Source of the DNA: Mycogone perniciosa
Lineage: Eukaryota > Ascomycota > Sordariomycetes > Hypocreales > Hypocreaceae
Direction: 5' to 3'
Assembly (NCBI GenBank): GCA_025331125.1
Contig: JAOALB010000374.1
Location: 1-10,284 of the forward strand
DNA length: 10,284 nt
In this document: positions 8,121-10,284 of the stretch, in pieces
Layout: each line of letters begins with the position of its first letter
Numbering within the stretch: position 1 is the first letter of the stretch
Made by a program: the position numbers and the translations under genes
Notes under the pieces: model-generated
What the model was told of the DNA's origin: nothing
Seen by the model: only the letters and a program-made list of their open reading frames with translations
Databases searched by the model: none

Positions 8121-9220
8121 GTCTGACAAGTAATCATCACCACCTCAATAGGCAACGTGGTATAATAATAATATTAGTTAGTTTTTAAGTGTTACGTGTG
8201 CTTAGACTACGGAGTATACGTGGAAGAAATGGAGTCATAGCATACAAACTTCAGCTATATACAATGCAAGTCTCAATACTGTCTCCTATACGGTCATTAA
8301 ACGTGCAAAACGTATATTTAGATCTTTCGCTGTCTGAGTCTGAAAGCCCCTTAGCTCTTCTACATCGATAAGTGCGTTCTTTATAGAGCCTATAGAGATA
8401 AACGTCGTATTCGCGTTAAGCCAGACACTGTAATGGCTCGCATACTATGCATTAATAGAGGGGGCATAAATAAACCTCTCGAGTAACGCTAAATTATATA
8501 GGATTTTATCGCCCTACTATATCCAGGGAAATGTAATTTCAATATTTTTTATAGGGCAAGCTCTAGTAATTTAATCTTCCGTTAACTTCAAGGAGCATAA
8601 GCTAACTATAACAAGTGCAATAACCATTTGCGCACTTTGCTTAAACAGCTAGCCGTTTTTTTTTAGTTACTCTATTTTTCTAGCTGAAATGCTTTAAAAT
8701 TCGCTATCCGTTTTAATCGTAAACTTATAGGATGTATATCGTGGGAAGTACTCCTCGCTAAACCACCATATTTTCCGAATTCTACTCTCGTCGCCTAATT
8801 CTCCACTTCTTAATGCTATGTTATCTCGTGCCCATGGGTCGTAAAGATATATCCGAGATTGTTCACCTGGTGAACTGCCGCCCAGGTCATCCTACAAGAC
8901 GAAACACGAGGATTAGGTGTGTTGAGCTCATCTATCCTGCAGGAATGCACCAAAACCACAGCTAAAGAGGCCCTTGTCAATAACCAATAGCCCGTCGACT
9001 GACCCACTGTCTCATCGCGCACCATGACCAGCCGAACTCACCCCGCTCCAGCGGCTGCGCATGACTGGCTGGACCTTGGAGCCAAACGCTCCTTTTTCTC
9101 CTAAGCCCTCTTGATGGTATGATGGCTGTAATGAGAGCTGCTGGTCGCGTACATCTGGCACGAAACGGGATTGATGCGGCTCATTTGCACATGACTAAGA
9201 AGCATTGGTGCTGAGATGAC
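8121..9220. other. non-RIP intergenic region, no gene supported
   Basis: Composition rises stepwise, moderately AT-rich to about 8,800 and roughly balanced after. Short open frames exist (plus 8189-8371, minus 8816-9025), but neither has a recognisable motif or convincing residue composition. The poly-T stretch near 8656-8665 and the ATAAATAAA near 8466-8474 could be promoter-type AT signals for the downstream gene, but I cannot support that. The region may contain the former 5' region or N-terminal exon of the CLC gene. Confidence 0.5.
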
Positions 9221-9244
9221 GTGGCCACAATCGCCATTCTCGTG

Positions 9245-10284
9245 ATGACACTGGGCATAGACGTCGGCATGCAGGGCGCCTTGATATTCGATACCGCAAT
9301 GGCGGCTGCGCTCACTCGCACTGGTGTGACATCCCTATTGAGTCTTTTATCTCTCCATGGAGGTCACTCCCCTCCTCATGCCAGCAGGACCCGATGGCCC
9401 TACAACGGCCACGACGGGTCTCTTCTCTCATCCCGCATCTCCAAGGATAAGAGCCCCTTAGTTACGAACTACGTGGGCGAGCGTTTACTGTACAACCATT
9501 ACACCACAATTTAATGGCCTCGCGACCTAGTGAAGGACAGTGTGCGGCGTGGCCAAGTCGACTTGCGCTTCTAGAGTAGAGTTTGTGCACGTGTAGCCGT
9601 ATGGTGGGATTCAATCCAGGGTTGGACTGCAGCCTTTGTGATTGGCATCGTGACGGCGGGGGTTGCGTTTGTGGTGGATGTGAGTGTTGAGACAGTGACG
9701 GATTGGAAGGGAGGGTATTATGCAACGGGCGTGTGGTTGAACCGCCGAGCATGCTGTTCGCTTGATGACGTCTGTCAGCATTGAAGACCATGGGCTGAAA
9801 GTTTTGGTTTGGCGTATGTGGTATACATCGGATTCGCATTACTGTTTGGTATGATTGCAGGGGGGTGACGGTGACGACAAACACAACCCTGCCAGTTGTA
9901 GATGTTGATATAGAAGATGAGGAGGCCGAGAACACCGAGGCTGCTATGGGGAAGACGATGTTTATGGCAGCCGGTAGCGGAATACCCGAAACAAGACAAT
10001 CCTATCCGGCTTCGTTATTCCGCACATATTGGATCTCAAAGTTCTCATAGTCAAAGCCATTGTAGCTACCTTTGCTGTGGCGACGGGAATGTGCCTTGGA
10101 AAGGAGGGCCCATTCGTTCATATCTCGACCTGCATAGGACATCTGGTAGCGATGGGTATCCCAAAGTATGCAGAGAACCAGCGGAAGATGAGGGAGATCA
10201 AAGGAATATTATCCCCATCCCTGGCACTAGCTACCCTGTCGACACATCACACGACTCTGGAGTGTGTTGGGGGCATCAGCTGCA
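9245..10284 (+). pseudogene. fungal CLC-family chloride channel/antiporter pseudogene, 3' end outside window
   Basis: CLC proteins move chloride, often in exchange for protons, across endomembranes or the plasma membrane. Seen here in order: N-terminal tail GERLLYNHYTTI-stop-W (9476-9517; fungal CLCs have a TIDW-type motif here) and RDLVKDSVRRGQVD; WWDSIQGW; first membrane segment GWTAAFVIGIVTAGVAFVVD (about 9620-9680); WLNRRACC; a second hydrophobic segment LAYVVYIGFALLFGMIA (about 9808-9859); GSGIPE (9973-9990), a chloride-selectivity motif; and GKEGPFVHIS (about 10098-10127), with the gating Glu intact, then YAENQRKMREI. Lesions: stops at 9512-9514, 9572-9574 and 9779-9781, a one-base shift at the G run 9860-9865, and another just after GIPE (9990-9993). 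After MREI the sequence no longer matches the expected membrane segment well. No introns with good splice sites explain the breaks. The true start is unknown; 9245 is the first in-frame ATG of the open stretch, whose first 65 or so codons I do not recognise. Confidence 0.85.

Noticed and set aside
8189..8371. 60-codon plus-strand open frame
   Set aside because: Short, no recognisable motif, in AT-moderate intergenic DNA next to a repeat. Nothing supports a real gene.
8816..9025. 69-codon minus-strand open frame
   Set aside because: No domain, signal peptide or repeat, and its composition is consistent with a chance frame in balanced-GC DNA.
9221..9244. GTG start for the CLC-linked open frame
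   Set aside because: GTG is not a usual start codon in fungal nuclear genes. The first in-frame ATG is at 9245, and even that is not supported by homology.
9462..9935. 157-codon minus-strand open frame, Ser/Pro/His/Arg-rich
   Set aside because: It lies opposite the CLC pseudogene, whose plus-strand translation has clear family motifs. The minus frame is the complementary shadow.
9775..9999. 74-codon minus-strand open frame
   Set aside because: Antisense to the same CLC segment (membrane segment to GSGIPE). No independent evidence.

Overview
The window looks like chromosomal DNA of a filamentous ascomycete. Three things point there: (i) a long, extremely AT-rich block in which CpA/TpG are scarce and TpA dominates, the signature of repeat-induced point mutation (RIP); (ii) a Ty1/copia-type retrotransposon inside that block whose decay is almost entirely C:G to T:A transitions; (iii) a broken gene of the fungal CLC chloride channel/antiporter family in normal-GC DNA at the right end. 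The genus cannot be named from the sequence. No intact gene was found anywhere in the window.

Layout. Positions 1-190 are normal-GC DNA that may hold the edge of another LTR element. A sharp drop in GC near 200 starts the RIP block, which ends equally sharply near 8,118. Within it lies a structurally complete copia-type LTR retrotransposon (499-7462, minus strand): two 274-bp direct LTRs with TG...CA ends (one end lost to mutation), a 5-bp target duplication ATAAT, a G-rich polypurine tract next to the left LTR, and decayed gag, integrase, reverse transcriptase and RNase H in the copia order. About 1.4 kb between RNase H and the polypurine tract is unexplained and includes a GC-richer, Ala/Lys/Val-rich reading frame (about 1278-1646). 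The flanks 200-498 and 7463-8118 are equally mutated and may be an older repeat, possibly a Tc1/pogo-type DNA element, into which the copia element jumped.

From 8,120 to about 9,240 the DNA returns to ordinary composition, with no gene I can support. From about 9,245 (homology recognisable from about 9,450) to the right edge runs a CLC-family pseudogene on the plus strand, with three in-frame stops, two single-base frameshifts and a divergent 3' end. It is cut off by the window edge.

No operon, defence system or other cooperating gene set is visible. The interest lies in how the RIP damage is distributed (25 of 27 LTR transitions place the AT state in the left LTR), the partly spared Ala-rich block, and the dead CLC copy next to the repeat.
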